64,000 bases of DNA from Streptomyces griseomycini (GCF_014203535.1 NZ_JACHJI010000005.1:571880-635879); one strand, 5' to 3'. Numbered from the stretch's first letter, positions 1 through 9,045 are shown. The notes: generated by a model from the letters alone, not told the origin. Made by a program: numbers and translations.

Positions 1-189
1 CGGAGACGTACGGGACGGCGAGGAACGCTCCCTTCCGGCCGCCGGGGTGATGCCCGGTGACCTGGCCTGGTGACCGAGGGCCCGGCCGCTACGACCAGCG
101 TCACCCACCACATGGCCACCCTCTTCCCCCAGGCCGTGCCCCATCAAGCCCCCGTCCAGCGGAAGACGCTGCTTCGACGGCTCTCCCTG

Positions 190-308
190 GCCCCGCGCCT
201 TCACGAGGCAGGCTGTCCGGCAGACGGTCGGAAAAGCAGAAAGCGCCTCCGGGCGGCAAGAACGAGGATCGTCGAGGTCCTTGTTCCCGCTGGGACCAGA
301 GGCGCTGA
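190..308 (+). mobile_element. IS1380 left-end relic
   Basis: Non-coding stretch that aligns with the 5' ends of the two IS1380 copies near 46690 and 48762 in this window. It shares the run TTCACGAGG, then GGCTGTCCG, then an AAGCGCCTC/AAGTGCCTC block, and finally GAGGTCCTTGTTCCCGC. No transposase codons remain downstream. I read it as a degraded outer end of the same IS family, seen by internal comparison only. Confidence 0.6.
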
Positions 309-431
309 CAGGCATCGGCCGGGAGAGCTTGCTGGGTGCGGCTCTGGCTCGGTGCGGCCTGAAGGCGGCACAGGCATCCGGGGGAGGGGCGCAGGGTCCC
401 CTCGGGGCGGGGGCCGTTCCGCGACAGGCCG

Positions 432-445
432 GGGACGGTCGGCCC
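432..445. promoter_or_regulatory. DevR/OsdR-like box 1
   Basis: GGGACGGTCGGCCC, two 5-bp half sites around 4 bp, 72 bp upstream of the pyridoxamine-oxidase-like gene. Its first 13 bases recur exactly at 2253 upstream of the CBS gene, and related 14-mers sit at 1465 and 3683. The GGGAC half site and 5+4+5 layout match the core of the mycobacterial DosR box; assignment to a Streptomyces DevR/OsdR regulator is inference. Confidence 0.45.
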
Positions 446-516
446 TCACCGTCGGCCGCCGCACTCGTGAAGGATGGAAGACCGCACCGGACGACACACG
501 GAAAGACGACCGGCTG

Positions 517-957
517 ATGTACCGCAACGACGGATTCCGCGAACTGAACCGGCAGGAGAGCCTGCGCCGCCTGGCCGAGGCGACCGTGGGCCGCATCGTG
601 CACACGCGCGACGCTCTGCCCGCCGTCCTGCCGGTCAACTTCCTCCTGGAGGAGAGCGGTGCCGTGCTGCTGCGCACGTCGGCCTCCTCGGAGCTGGTTC
701 GCGCCGTCGACGGTGCCGTGGTCGCCTTCGAGGCCGACGAGGTCGACGTCGCGGCGCATTCCGGCTGGAGCGTCGTCGTCACCGGCCCCGCCTCGGTGGT
801 GTCCGACCCCGACGAGCACGAGCGCCTGGTCCGCACCGGGCCCCGGTCCTGGGTGCCCTGGCCCGTGGAGGTCTTCTTGCGGATCGAACCGGAACTGGTC
901 ACCGGCCGGGAACTGGTCGGCGGGCGCACCCTTTACGGAATCGACCCGCCGCCGTGA
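517..957 (+). CDS. pyridoxamine 5'-phosphate oxidase-like flavin-binding protein
   Basis: A 146-residue single-domain protein of the split-barrel, FMN/F420-binding family. It begins MYRNDGFRELNRQESL and contains the family-typical VGRIVHTRDALPAVLPVNF strand pair, a mid-barrel VVAFEADEVD and the GWSVVVTGPASVV segment; it ends after a short tail. The frame is open much further upstream, but homology-like sequence starts at the ATG at 517, so I chose that. A second, frameshifted paralogue lies at 1515, and CBS and universal-stress genes follow. Such proteins are common members of actinobacterial hypoxia/dormancy regulons; the exact substrate is unknown. The upstream palindrome at 432 suggests co-regulation with its neighbours. 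Confidence 0.82.
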   Translation: MYRNDGFRELNRQESLRRLAEATVGRIVHTRDALPAVLPVNFLLEESGAVLLRTSASSELVRAVDGAVVAFEADEVDVAAHSGWSVVVTGPASVVSDPDEHERLVRTGPRSWVPWPVEVFLRIEPELVTGRELVGGRTLYGIDPPP

Positions 958-1464
958 GCCGTCGCGTGCGCCGCTGGGACGGCGGGGGCCTCGACTGCTT
1001 CTGGACCTGGGCCGGGCTGCTGCTCGGATCGACCAGCCGATGACCGGCCGTACGGACGCGTGGACGCCGCACGACGCGGGAGCCGTCCCCGCCGGTGGCT
1101 GTCGACGCCTACGGGGCGGCGTGGGCGCCCGTGCCGGCGCTGATGGATGGCACCTCCGCCGGTACAGCCCCCGTCGTGCTCGGCGTCCGCCGCCACGGCA
1201 GCCTGCCCCGACGTCGGCACCCGGCCCCGCGCACACGACTGCGTGCCCACCACCAGGTGATCGTCGTACCCGGAGGGCTGAGACGCTCCGCTCAGCGAGC
1301 TGGTGCGGGCCATGTCCCGCCGGACCAGGCAGCCGACCTTCCGGACTCGGAGAAGAGGGTTGTCGGTGTCGTCTCCGAAGCCGGCCTGCTGTGCGGGAAG
1401 GAGGATCGGAACCGCGGCATACGGCCCGCTGCGGGCGTCTGCTGCCGGGCAGGGGACGGCAGTA
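958..1464. other. gene-less stretch
   Basis: About 500 bases between the two pyridoxamine-oxidase-like genes. Open frames exist on both strands but show only the low-complexity Arg/Pro/Ala composition of shadow frames in high-GC DNA. The end of the stretch borders the palindrome at 1465. Confidence 0.5.
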
Positions 1465-1478
1465 GGGCCGACCGGCCC
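1465..1478. promoter_or_regulatory. DevR/OsdR-like box 2
   Basis: GGGCCGACCGGCCC, extended by AGTA and TACT-like flanks so that the arms AGTAGGGCC/GGCCCTACT are perfect 9-bp inverted repeats around GACC (1461-1482). It lies about 36 bp before the ATG of the frameshifted pyridoxamine-oxidase-like gene, a good position for an activator or repressor site. Confidence 0.5.
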
Positions 1479-1514
1479 TACTCGCCGCAGGACGGCCGCG
1501 CCGATGACGGCCTG

Positions 1515-1929
1515 ATGCCCGAGAACGACGTCTTTCGCATTCCCGACCGGCAGGAGTGCCTTCGCCCGTTGGCCAAGGCGCCGGTCGGCCGGGTCGTCTA
1601 CACCCGGCAGGCGCTGCCCGCGGTCCTCCCGGTCAGCTTCTCCCCGGGCGAGGACGTCTCCGTCCTGCCGTACCGCGGCCGGCTCCGATCACGTACGCGC
1701 CATCGACGAGGTCGTGGTCGAGGTGGACGAGTTCACCGCGGTGGCCCAGTCCGGCTGGAGCGTGATCGTCACCGTCCGGGCCTCCGTGGTGGCCGATGCC
1801 GCGGAGCACGAACGACTCTCGTGGACCGGCTCGCATTCCTGGATGCCCGTACGTGACGGGGGCTTCGTACGCATCGGGTCCGAGCCGGTCGCCGGACGCG
1901 AGATCACGGGCGTCCGCACCACGCGGTGA
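1515..1929 (+). pseudogene. second pyridoxamine 5'-phosphate oxidase-like gene, frameshifted
   Basis: Paralogue of the 517-957 gene. The first part reads MPENDVFRIPDRQECLRPL and VGRVVYTRQALPAVLPVSF from the ATG at 1515. The second half reads AIDEVVVEVDEFTAVAQSG and WSVIVTVRASVVADAAEHE in the next frame, ending at 1929. The shift falls near 1665-1672, inside the strand corresponding to AVLLRTSAS of the neighbour, so no single frame encodes a whole barrel. The remaining residues are well conserved, so the break is recent or a sequencing error. A palindromic box precedes it. Confidence 0.75.
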
Positions 1930-2252
1930 GCCGCATCCGGTGCGGCCGCGCACGGCCGCCCTCGAGGCCGTAGCCGAACCGGATCAGCAGCTGCAGGCGG
2001 CAGCGCTGGCGTGATCAGCCCGTCGCCGCCCGCAGGTTCGTCCGTACGGCATCGAACCGAGCGTCGCCCATGACGAGGCGGTCGTCGGCTCCGGAACTGG
2101 TGAGGTCGCACGGTCGGGACATCGTGCATCCGCGGCTCGATGAAGCTGAGTGAGCGGCCAGAAGAGTGAACGATCGTCCCGGTGACAGGCGCGAGGGCCG
2201 GGTGCCCCGGTGCCGGCAGCATCTCGCCGCGTGGCCGTGTCCCCTGGTCCTG

Positions 2253-2266
2253 GGGACGGTCGGCCT
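2253..2266. promoter_or_regulatory. DevR/OsdR-like box 3
   Basis: GGGACGGTCGGCCT. Together with the preceding G it shares an exact 14-base run with the site at 431-444. It lies about 150 bp upstream of the CBS-BON gene. Confidence 0.4.
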
Positions 2267-2417
2267 TCCCTGCCAGGCCGAACGTCACTGGTCGCCCGAG
2301 TGGCGCGGTGTTGTCATGGGGAGGGAGGACGGCGTGTACGAGTCGACGCACCGGACGTCGTCCGCCCGGGCGGTCCGACCGCGGCCGCCCCGCCGCGATG
2401 CGGAGGAGACCGTTGCC

Positions 2418-3062
2418 ATGCTGCACCGCCGCACGGTCGGAGACGTGATGACCGAGGAGGTCGTCACCCTCCGCCCCACCACACCACTCCAGGAGGTCGC
2501 CGCCCTGCTGGACGCGAACGACATCGTCGCGGCACCGGTCGTCGACGACGAGGGCGCCCTTGTCGGCGTCGTGTCCGCGTCCGACGTGCTGCGGCACGAG
2601 ACCGGTACGCCTGATCCCCAGGGACAGGACGGGACCGACGAGCAGGCCTGGAGCAAGGCCCGGGCACGGACCGCAGGCGCGCTCATGAGCAGCCCCGTCT
2701 TCACCGCCCGCGCCGACTGGACGATTCCCCGGGCCGCGCGGGAACTCCGCAGGCGGCACGTGAAGCAGCTGCCGGTGGTCAGTGACGAGGGGCTCCTCAC
2801 CGGCATCGTGACCCGCAGCGACCTGCTCGACGCCTTCATCCGCTCGGACGCCGAGATCCGCGGTGAGGTCGAGCAGGACGTCCTGGGGCGCATCCTCGGC
2901 CTGGAGGAGGGCACTGTCGCCGTCGAGGTCCAGGGCGGTGTCGTCACCCTTCGGGGGCACGTCCCGGGGCCGCGTCTCGTCCCGGTGGTCGTGGGCCTCT
3001 GCCAGGGTGTCGACGGTGTCGTCGCCGTGGACGCCCACCTCTCCGTCGGCCGGTCGGGCTAG
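2418..3062 (+). CDS. CBS-pair and BON domain protein
   Basis: A 214-residue cytoplasmic protein. Two CBS motifs occupy roughly residues 5-60 (VGDVMTEEVVTLRPTTPL ... APVVDDEGALVGVVSASDV) and 85-140 (AGALMSSPVFTARADWTI ... LPVVSDEGLLTGIVTRSDL). A C-terminal BON domain follows (VEVQGGVVTLRGHV ... VDGVVAVDAHL). CBS pairs bind adenine nucleotides and act as energy sensors; BON domains are thought to bind lipids or ligands. The ATG at 2418 starts just before the first CBS motif; a longer upstream frame lacks domain homology. It sits in the stress set with the pyridoxamine-oxidase-like and universal-stress genes, and a shared palindrome at 2253 suggests common control. Its target is not evident. Confidence 0.85.
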   Translation: MLHRRTVGDVMTEEVVTLRPTTPLQEVAALLDANDIVAAPVVDDEGALVGVVSASDVLRHETGTPDPQGQDGTDEQAWSKARARTAGALMSSPVFTARADWTIPRAARELRRRHVKQLPVVSDEGLLTGIVTRSDLLDAFIRSDAEIRGEVEQDVLGRILGLEEGTVAVEVQGGVVTLRGHVPGPRLVPVVVGLCQGVDGVVAVDAHLSVGRSG

Positions 3063-3682
3063 CCACGCGCGGACGACCGGCCGCTCCACCGTCGTCAACG
3101 GCAACGGGATGGAGGCGCAGGGGGAGTCCTTGATGGAGGTGCGCAAGGGGAACGGTGCCCACTGTCGTGCCGGGTCCGTGTACCAGGCCGGATGGGTCGA
3201 TCGGCTTTCTCTGTGAGGACGATCGGGTCGTATGAGTACGGGTGCAACGGGGCCGGACCCGCTGGTCGGGCGCGCGGCCGCAGCGGCCCCGGCCACCCCT
3301 CGGTCCGTACGGGCCATGAGCGCGCCCTGTCTCCGCACGGGTCACCGGTGACCGATGCACGCGACTTGAGCGGGTCGACCCGGTTCGGGAGCGGCGGGCC
3401 TCGAGCGGAATGTCTTCACGTTCCCTGAGACGGCGGATTCGGTGGTGCGCAGAAGACGCGCAGCCTTCCCGAGGGACGGCAGCGTTCCGTCGGCGGTCGT
3501 GGAGGACCCTCCCGAGGTTTTGGACGCCCCACCGGCCGGGGATACCGCGATCGTCCCGGGAACGACGGCGGACCGCCTTGTCACGGAGGACGTCATGGAG
3601 TCAGCTTCCCTGCCCGGGGATCGGACCGTGTTTCGTATGTCACCCGGCTGGGGCGACCGGCGCGTCCGCCCCGCCTGGGGAT
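3063..3682. other. gene-less stretch
   Basis: Roughly 620 bases between the CBS-BON gene and the universal stress pseudogene. No open frame here has a recognisable domain or a good ribosome-binding site. It ends at the palindrome at 3683. Confidence 0.45.
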
Positions 3683-3696
3683 GGGCCTGACGGCCG
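3683..3696. promoter_or_regulatory. DevR/OsdR-like box 4 (weak)
   Basis: GGGCCTGACGGCCG, a 5+4+5 arrangement with one half-site mismatch compared with GGGCCGACCGGCCC at 1465. It is 78 bp upstream of the GTG of the universal stress gene. Weakest of the four sites. Confidence 0.3.
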
Positions 3697-3773
3697 TCGG
3701 AATGGACCCGCCGGCCCCTGCGTACGCGGCCCCGCCGGCGTGACGCTGATGGCGGGGGAGGCCCTCACGGAAG

Positions 3774-4690
3774 GTGGATGTCGTGCTTTCGCCTGTTGTC
3801 GCCGGAGTCGATGGTTCCACCGAGAGCCTGGCAGCCGCCGAGTGGGCGGCCCACGAGGCTGTACGCAGCGGACGGCCGCTGCGGCTGCTGCACGCACGGA
3901 ACTGGCGCCCGCGCCGGGGCGGAACGGAGGTCGCCCACGCGGCCGAGCGGCACCTGGCGCGGCGCGTCCTGCAGCAGGCCGAGGAGCGCGTGTGCGCCGC
4001 GTGCCCTGAGGTACGGGTGTATGGCGAACAGGTCGAGGGGCCGGCCTCCGTCGCCCCGGTCGAGGCGGCGGGCGACGCCGAGCTGCTGGTGCTGCGTGCA
4101 GGCCGACGCGGAGAGCGAGGACACCGAGAACATCGGCCGACGGGACGTGGTGCTCGGTGTCGATGTCACCGATCCGTGCGACGAGGTGATCGAGTTCGCC
4201 TTCGAGGCGGCCCGCACGCGTCACAAGCGGCTGAGGGTCCTGAGTGCCTGGAGCGCGCCCGACCCGCTCACCCTGGGCCCCGGCGAAGTCGGCCTGGTGA
4301 GCGATCCGCAGCGGACCGACGAACGGCTCGGTTTCCTTTCCGCCGTGCTCCGGGTGTGGTGCGACAGGTGCCCCGATGCCGAGGTGCTGGCGACGGTGGT
4401 GCGGGGCAAGCCGGCAAGCGCGTTGACGAAGGCGGCGTCCGGAGCGGAACTGCTCGTCGTCGGGCACCGGCTCACCGACCCCCCGAGGACGCCGCGTACC
4501 GGCCCGGTCCCCCCACCGTGATCCACCACGTCACCTGCCCCGTGGCCGTCGTACCGCACTACCGAACCACGGGGGTGGCCCTCACGATCGGGCCGGTCGT
4601 GGCCGGTCTGGGCGGTTCGCGCGAGGACGACACCGAGGTGAACCTGCGCGAGCCGAGCGCACCGCAGTGGTCCGCTGCCGCCCGCTGTCC
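3774..4690 (+). pseudogene. tandem universal stress protein (UspA family), two frameshifts
   Basis: The GTG at 3774 opens with SPVVAGVDGSTESLAAAEW, the classic Usp first strand and helix, and continues to ELLVLRAGR. At about 4100 the frame changes and the second Usp repeat continues as RRDVVLGVDVTDPCDEVIE through ASGAELLVVGHRL. Near 4480 it reverts to the first frame for IHHVTCPVAVVPHY, the usual C-terminal strand. A stub resembling a third Usp start (GPVVAGLGGSREDD) follows before the transposase relic. Usp proteins bind ATP and accumulate in stationary phase or hypoxia. Both shifts lie in otherwise conserved sequence. It belongs to the stress set starting at 517. Confidence 0.75.
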
Positions 4691-4791
4691 CTGGTCGTCA
4701 CCGGCGGGCAGCAGGCGGGCTGCACCCAGTTCTAGACGGTGCTGGGGAAGACCCGTGTTCCGCGGGTCGGCCGCGCGCGGAGCCGGACAGC

Positions 4792-5097
4792 ATCGTGGCC
4801 GACAAGGGCTACAGCAACGGCCCGTGCCGCGACTGTCCTCGATGCCGTGGTACCCGGCGCACGATCGCGGAGAAGGCCGACAGCCGGGCCGCCCGCCTGC
4901 GCAAAGGCTCATGCGGCGGACGGCCACCCGGCTTCGGCGAAGAGCGGCACAAGAAGCGCGACACCGTCGAACGAGCGATCAACCGGCTGAGGCAGTCCTG
5001 CGCCGTGGCCACTCGCCATGACAAGCGCGGCTATGTGTTCCTCGGCACCGTCATCACAGCAGCCCCGGTCATCTGGTTCTCTACTGATCGCACAGTC
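4792..5097 (+). pseudogene. IS5-family transposase, C-terminal relic
   Basis: Reads MADKGYSN, then a Cys-bearing degenerate stretch, RKGSCGGRPPGFGEERHKKR and DTVERAINRLRQ, then VATRHDKRGYVFLGTVI. This matches the C-terminal part of IS5-type DDE transposases (GGRPP, R..VER.F..L, VATRYDK). The N-terminal two thirds and both ends are missing. It separates the stress set from the SnoaL gene. Confidence 0.75.
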
Positions 5098-5577
5098 CTA
5101 GGCCGAGGGGGCCGGGGCCAACTCGTTCGGCAGTTGCGGAGGGGAGCCCTGGGTCCACACCACCCGCAGTGTTGAGGCGGAGATCCGCCAGCCGTCAGCC
5201 GTCCTGACCAGCTCGGCGTCGGCATGGCCGGCGGAGATGAAGACGCTGCCTGAGCCATCTGCCAGGACGTGGGTGCTCAGCTGGGCGCCACGGACAGTGG
5301 CCCGGGCACCGTCGATCTCGATGATGGCGTTGGTGCCCAGATGCACGGTTCGGTCGAACAGCGCCATTCCTCCCCGGACATGGGCCAGCAGGGCATCGCG
5401 GCCATGGACGGTGCCGATGGGCATCTCCGCGGTGACGTCTTCTGTGTGGAACGCGCGAGCCCATTCCTCGTCGAAAACCCCGTCGTCCAGGGAACGCAGG
5501 TAGCGGTCCATCAGATCGGTGATCTCAGCGCGGTCGGTCAGGGCCTGTAACTGTCGCTGCATCTCGTTGGTGTCCAT
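5098..5577 (-). CDS. SnoaL-like / nuclear transport factor 2 family protein
   Basis: A 159-residue cone-fold protein (MDTNEMQRQLQALTDRAEIT ... LMDRYLRSLDDGVFDEEWAR ... ITDL and WRISASTLRVVW blocks) typical of small ligand-binding or isomerase-like NTF2 proteins. I place the start at the ATG at 5577, preceded by GGGAGGAG at 9 nt; an upstream GTG at 5604 would fall inside the dyad. On this strand the promoter region reads TTGACC directly followed by a perfect 18-bp dyad resembling a SoxR/MerR-type operator. Expression is therefore probably induced by a redox or thiol-reactive signal through a MerR-family activator not encoded next to it. No substrate can be deduced. Confidence 0.82.
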   Translation of the reverse strand: MDTNEMQRQLQALTDRAEITDLMDRYLRSLDDGVFDEEWARAFHTEDVTAEMPIGTVHGRDALLAHVRGGMALFDRTVHLGTNAIIEIDGARATVRGAQLSTHVLADGSGSVFISAGHADAELVRTADGWRISASTLRVVWTQGSPPQLPNELAPAPSA

Positions 5578-5592
5578 GGCGACAGACTCCTC

Positions 5593-5610
5593 CCTCAAGT
5601 GCACTTGAGG
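5593..5610 (-). promoter_or_regulatory. SoxR/MerR-type operator
   Basis: CCTCAAGTGCACTTGAGG, a perfect 18-bp palindrome. It differs from the E. coli SoxR site CCTCAAGTTAACTTGAGG only at the two central bases. On the minus strand it directly follows TTGA (TTGACCTCAAG), as in MerR-family promoters where the dyad fills the long spacer between -35 and -10. A -10-like GAGTCT would then end 6 nt before the ATG at 5577, so the transcript could be leaderless. Confidence 0.65.
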
Positions 5611-5696
5611 TCAACATGTCTGCCCCGAGTGCAACCGACCGCCCCGCCACTGTCACGGCTGACGTTGTGTCCGCAGTCATTCGAGTTCGAGCGTGG

Positions 5697-5960
5697 TCAC
5701 CTGGACAGTTCCTGGTCGTAGTGGGTCACCGAGAGCAGAGGCCTGGTGTCCGGCGGAGGATGGTTGTGCCTCCACTCGCGCAGGAACGTCACGGTCGCCG
5801 CACCCGGCCGGCGGCCGACCGCGGTGCCGGGACCTCGGCGACAGCGGGTTCGTCTTCAGCCCGGGCCGCCTTGTGGGCCTCCAGCGCCACCGCGTCCGCG
5901 GCCAGGGACCCGGCCCGCAGCGCGGTGGCCAGGCAGGCGACGACGGGCTGGTGCGCTGGA
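5697..5960 (-). pseudogene. probable IS21-type transposase (IstA) C-terminal relic
   Basis: In one frame the minus strand reads HQPVVACLATALRAGSLAA and VALEAHKAARAEDEPA; after a frame change it reads LREWRHNHPPPDTRPLLS then VTHYDQELSR before a stop at 5697. The combination recalls the C-terminus of Streptomyces IS21 transposases (basic linker, DPRP-then-YD.LL). The match is from memory of the family, with at least one frameshift, so confidence is modest. Confidence 0.35.
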
Positions 5961-7100
5961 CAGACCGGCCCCGGCGACCACGACCACGCGACACTTCGAC
6001 AACAGGGCCTCCTGCTTCTCGCTGGACTCGACAACCGCGAGCTGCCAGGAGGCCCTTCCTTCACACCACGACGTCGACCAACGCACCTGGTCCATGACTC
6101 CGTTCGAACCGGACCGAGCACACGAACGGATGGAGAACGGCCAGTGAGGGAGGAAGAGGACCACCGCGGTGTTCCATGTGCCGGCGGTCGTTCTGGCTGT
6201 GCCGGAGGTCTGTGGGCGCAGCCGCACGTCCGCCGCAGGCGATGATCGCCCTTACCGCACTCGCGATCGACGTCGGCGACGAGCTCACCGAGTCCCAGGT
6301 CCGCGGAGTGGACGAGGCCGACCGGATGTTTCCTGACGGTTCCTGCACGACTCCGTCGGACGTCCCGGAGTGCGGTGCACGTGTGACCTCCGCAGGGTGG
6401 TGCCACAACCACTCAGCCCGTGGTGACGCGTGCGGTTCTGTGTCGCGTCGCGTGGCCGTGGGGCGTCTCGGAGAGTGACATGCTCACACGCAGCGGGCCC
6501 ACGGCCCGTACAGCCGCCGCGGCCGCCATCTTCTTGACCAGCCTGACAGTGCTGTGTGCGGCCCGGCCCGCGGCACGGACACCGTCACACCGTGATGAGC
6601 GTCGTTGTCGGGGTGGTGCCGCTCCTTTCCTCACCGCGGTGTGACGGTGCCCGGCCGAGTGCCGCGTCAGCCCACGACCGACGCGGACGGGCAGGCTCCG
6701 GACGCGCCGCGTCACTCACGGCGCCCCGCCGTGCGGCCGCGGCCGTCCGACAGGCACCGGATCGTGGGACCGGCCGGAAGACGGGATGAGAACCGGGTCA
6801 ACGTCCGCACGCCACCCCGAACATGGTTGTTCTAGCCGGTAACCGCTCATGCGTACTCCCGGGCGGGTTCTGTCCAGCCGGCCGGTGGCCTCGGATGGTG
6901 ACGGGCTTCACAGAACATCCTCATCGTGGGGAGTCGTGGTGGCGGGCGCCGCTGTGCGACGGTGGACGGACAACGAGACGGACCGGAGCCCCCTGGCTGC
7001 TGGTCTTGCGGGGAAGCTGGGTGTTGCCCCCACCCTGGGCACCCGGCCCCCCGCCATCGTCGCAACACCCCCGAAGGGCGTTTCGCCTTTGGGCTCGTCA
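5961..7100. other. gene-less, degenerate stretch
   Basis: About 1.1 kb with short overlapping frames on both strands, none with a recognisable domain, signal peptide or clear ribosome-binding site. A short piece (MIALTALAIDVGDELTESQV near 6241) looks protein-like but cannot be placed. I see no repeat or RNA structure here that I can support. Confidence 0.4.
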
Positions 7101-7124
7101 ACCCCCGGAAGGGGGCGTGTCCGC

Positions 7125-7472
7125 ATGAACATCACCACCACCATCGACGGCACCACCGCACGCATCCACGCGCGCGGAGAGATCGACTTCGACACCCTGC
7201 CCCCGCTGCGCGCCGCGGCTGCCGCGCTGCCGCCGCAGGTGACCGACCTGCTGTGGGACCTGACCGACACGCCCTTCATGGACGTCGCCGGCCTCCACCT
7301 GCTGTTCCACCCCACGACAAGCGGCCCGCACTGCCGTACGACGGTGACCGGACTGGGTCCTCAGCCGCTGTGGCTGCTGCTCACTGCGGCCGAGGCGGAC
7401 CCGGGCGTCTTCGATCTCTCCCGCCTCCTGCCCGACATCCCCCCGCCCGGCTTCCGGCCCCCGGCTCTTTGA
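7125..7472 (+). CDS. STAS-domain protein lacking the phosphoacceptor serine
   Basis: A 115-residue protein starting at ATG 7125 with GGAAGGGGG upstream. It has the STAS fold pattern: IDGTTARIHARGEIDFDTLP, then TDLLWDLTDTPFMDVAGLHL and a C-terminal helix. In anti-anti-sigma factors the loop is DSSG with a phosphorylatable serine; here it is DVAG, so regulation by serine phosphorylation is unlikely. Streptomyces encode many such orphan STAS proteins that tune stress sigma factors or kinases. No kinase gene is adjacent; the nearest partner candidates are at 12287/12731. Confidence 0.8.
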   Translation: MNITTTIDGTTARIHARGEIDFDTLPPLRAAAAALPPQVTDLLWDLTDTPFMDVAGLHLLFHPTTSGPHCRTTVTGLGPQPLWLLLTAAEADPGVFDLSRLLPDIPPPGFRPPAL

Positions 7473-7829
7473 GCGACCGAACAGCGCTCCGGCCGCGGCG
7501 CGGGAGGGCCCTGCAGCACAGGGACGAAAACCGGCCGACGATGTCTCGCCGCTGAGGGGCCGTGGGGCATGCCCCAGGGCGCGCCACGTGTACCGTCCCA
7601 CGCTGCCCGTGCCCTGCGCCGGATCAACGGCTGGCAGAGAGCAACCAGCGAGCCCAGCCCTGTAGCGGAGCCGGGCGACAGCCTCAGCGAAGACGACGCC
7701 AAGGTCCCCACTCTCGGGGTTTCCAGTGCCACCTACCAGTGCTTCACGCATGCCGTCGACGAACCCAAGAGCGAATACGCCGCTGCCTCGAGCGAGCCCA
7801 CGACAACGTCGGCAAGGGCAAGGAGTTCA

Positions 7830-7973
7830 TGTATCGGGCGCCGCCTGTACGCGGCGTTCGCTGACGCCGCACATCGTCACGGTGCGCTGCGATTGAAGGC
7901 GATCACGTCACTCGGAAACACCGGCTCGATCGGATTCCATCGCGTTCTGCCGCTCGATGCAGTGCAGCCCTGA
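7830..7973 (+). pseudogene. GNAT acetyltransferase, C-terminal fragment
   Basis: The frame ending at 7973 contains RRLYAAFADAAHRHGA and LRLKAITSLGNTGSIGFHR. This is the last helix-strand pair of GNAT enzymes (ring-to-CoA asparagine in NTGSI, followed by FHR.LGF). Sequence upstream of about 7830 has no GNAT character, so only the terminal quarter remains. Confidence 0.6.
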
Positions 7974-8253
7974 GCGACCAGCCGTCCCCTCACCGGCAAT
8001 CGTTCCCCGTGCCGCAAGTGAGGCGTGCTCCGGGAGGGAGCTCCGTCAGGGCATGAGGTCTCCGGGAGTTGCCGGCGGCCGGGGAAGACCAGGGCGGCGC
8101 GGGTACGCCGGGCGGCGCGATACGCCCCGGTGGGCTGACGGTGCCGAGGATTCTCCACGGCCGTTGAGTGCCGGAGTCGTACGACGAGACGGTGGGGAGC
8201 CGGCTACCGTGCGACTGCCGCGCGATCGGGTGTGTCCACACCAGGAGCGCAGG

Positions 8254-8305
8254 GAGCCCCGTCGGGGCAGGGTGACCAGGTGGGTCCCCTGCCCCGACGG
8301 GGCTC
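8254..8305 (-). terminator. terminator downstream of the LPMO gene
   Basis: GAGCCCCGTCGGGGCAGGG at 8254-8272 is perfectly complementary to CCCTGCCCCGACGGGGCTC at 8287-8305, giving a 19-bp stem with a 14-nt loop. It lies 66 bp past the stop of the LPMO gene on the minus strand. No U-tract, which is normal in Streptomyces. Confidence 0.75.
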
Positions 8306-8370
8306 GGTCGGCCGGGCGGCGGGTTACCGGCGCCCGGCAGAGGCCGGTGCCGTGTGCGGCGCTCTCCGGC

Positions 8371-9045
8371 TCAGCCGAAGTTCACGTCGCTGCACCACAT
8401 GTAGGCCTGGTCGAGGTGCGAGGCCTGCCAGATCACGAACAGGATGTGGTGTCCGGTGTAGCCGGAGGTGTTGACGTTGAACCTGATGTCCTGCGCCGGG
8501 GCGAAGCGGCCGGTCTGCGTGATGAAGTCGAGGTTGCCCCAGCCCAGGGTCTGGGTCTTGGGGTTGAAGCCCTGCTTGCTCACGTAGACCCTGAAGTAGT
8601 CGGCACCGTGGGACGCCTGGTCGTGCAGCTGGACCGTGAAGTTGTTGCTGACGTTGGTCGTCTTCCACTGCCCGGGCTTGTTCAGGCTGGCGTTCCTCGA
8701 GAGGTTGTTGCTGCAGAGCGTCCCGTCGGGGGTCCGCGCCTGGAACTGGCCACCGAGACCGTCGCGGAGCGCGCTCATCCAGTTCCACATGGTGTCGGGG
8801 TTGGCCTGGAATGCCTGATAACACATGGGGTCTTCGGTCTGCATCGCCGGGCTCGTGTGGTTGCTGCCCCACGTCTTCCAGCACTGGTACGCGCGGGAGG
8901 CGGGGTTGACGATGGTGCCGTGAGCCTGGGCGGGGGCCGACCAGGCCAGTGCGCCGACAATCACGGCGAACACCATGACGAGCGCCTGGAGAGGCCGGCG
9001 GAGGGACGACCGCGAACGCCCGGTTAACGGAATCTGTTTGCGCAT
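8371..9045 (-). CDS. secreted AA10 lytic polysaccharide monooxygenase
   Basis: A 224-residue preprotein. A twin-basic N-terminus and hydrophobic helix end in SAPAQA, and cleavage there exposes His42 (HGTIVNPASRAYQCW). With His146 (QASHGADYF) it forms the copper histidine brace of AA10 enzymes, which oxidatively cleave crystalline cellulose or chitin outside the cell. The catalytic domain fills the mature protein; there is no carbohydrate-binding module. The HG.(V/I)(V/D).PASR.Y.CW and WGS.......EDPMC pattern resembles the cellulose/chitin-active group that includes ScLPMO10B rather than the chitin-only group. GGAAGGGG precedes the ATG. A perfect CebR/CelR-type operator sits about 35 bp upstream, implying induction by cello-oligosaccharides. 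Confidence 0.93.
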   Translation of the reverse strand: MRKQIPLTGRSRSSLRRPLQALVMVFAVIVGALAWSAPAQAHGTIVNPASRAYQCWKTWGSNHTSPAMQTEDPMCYQAFQANPDTMWNWMSALRDGLGGQFQARTPDGTLCSNNLSRNASLNKPGQWKTTNVSNNFTVQLHDQASHGADYFRVYVSKQGFNPKTQTLGWGNLDFITQTGRFAPAQDIRFNVNTSGYTGHHILFVIWQASHLDQAYMWCSDVNFG

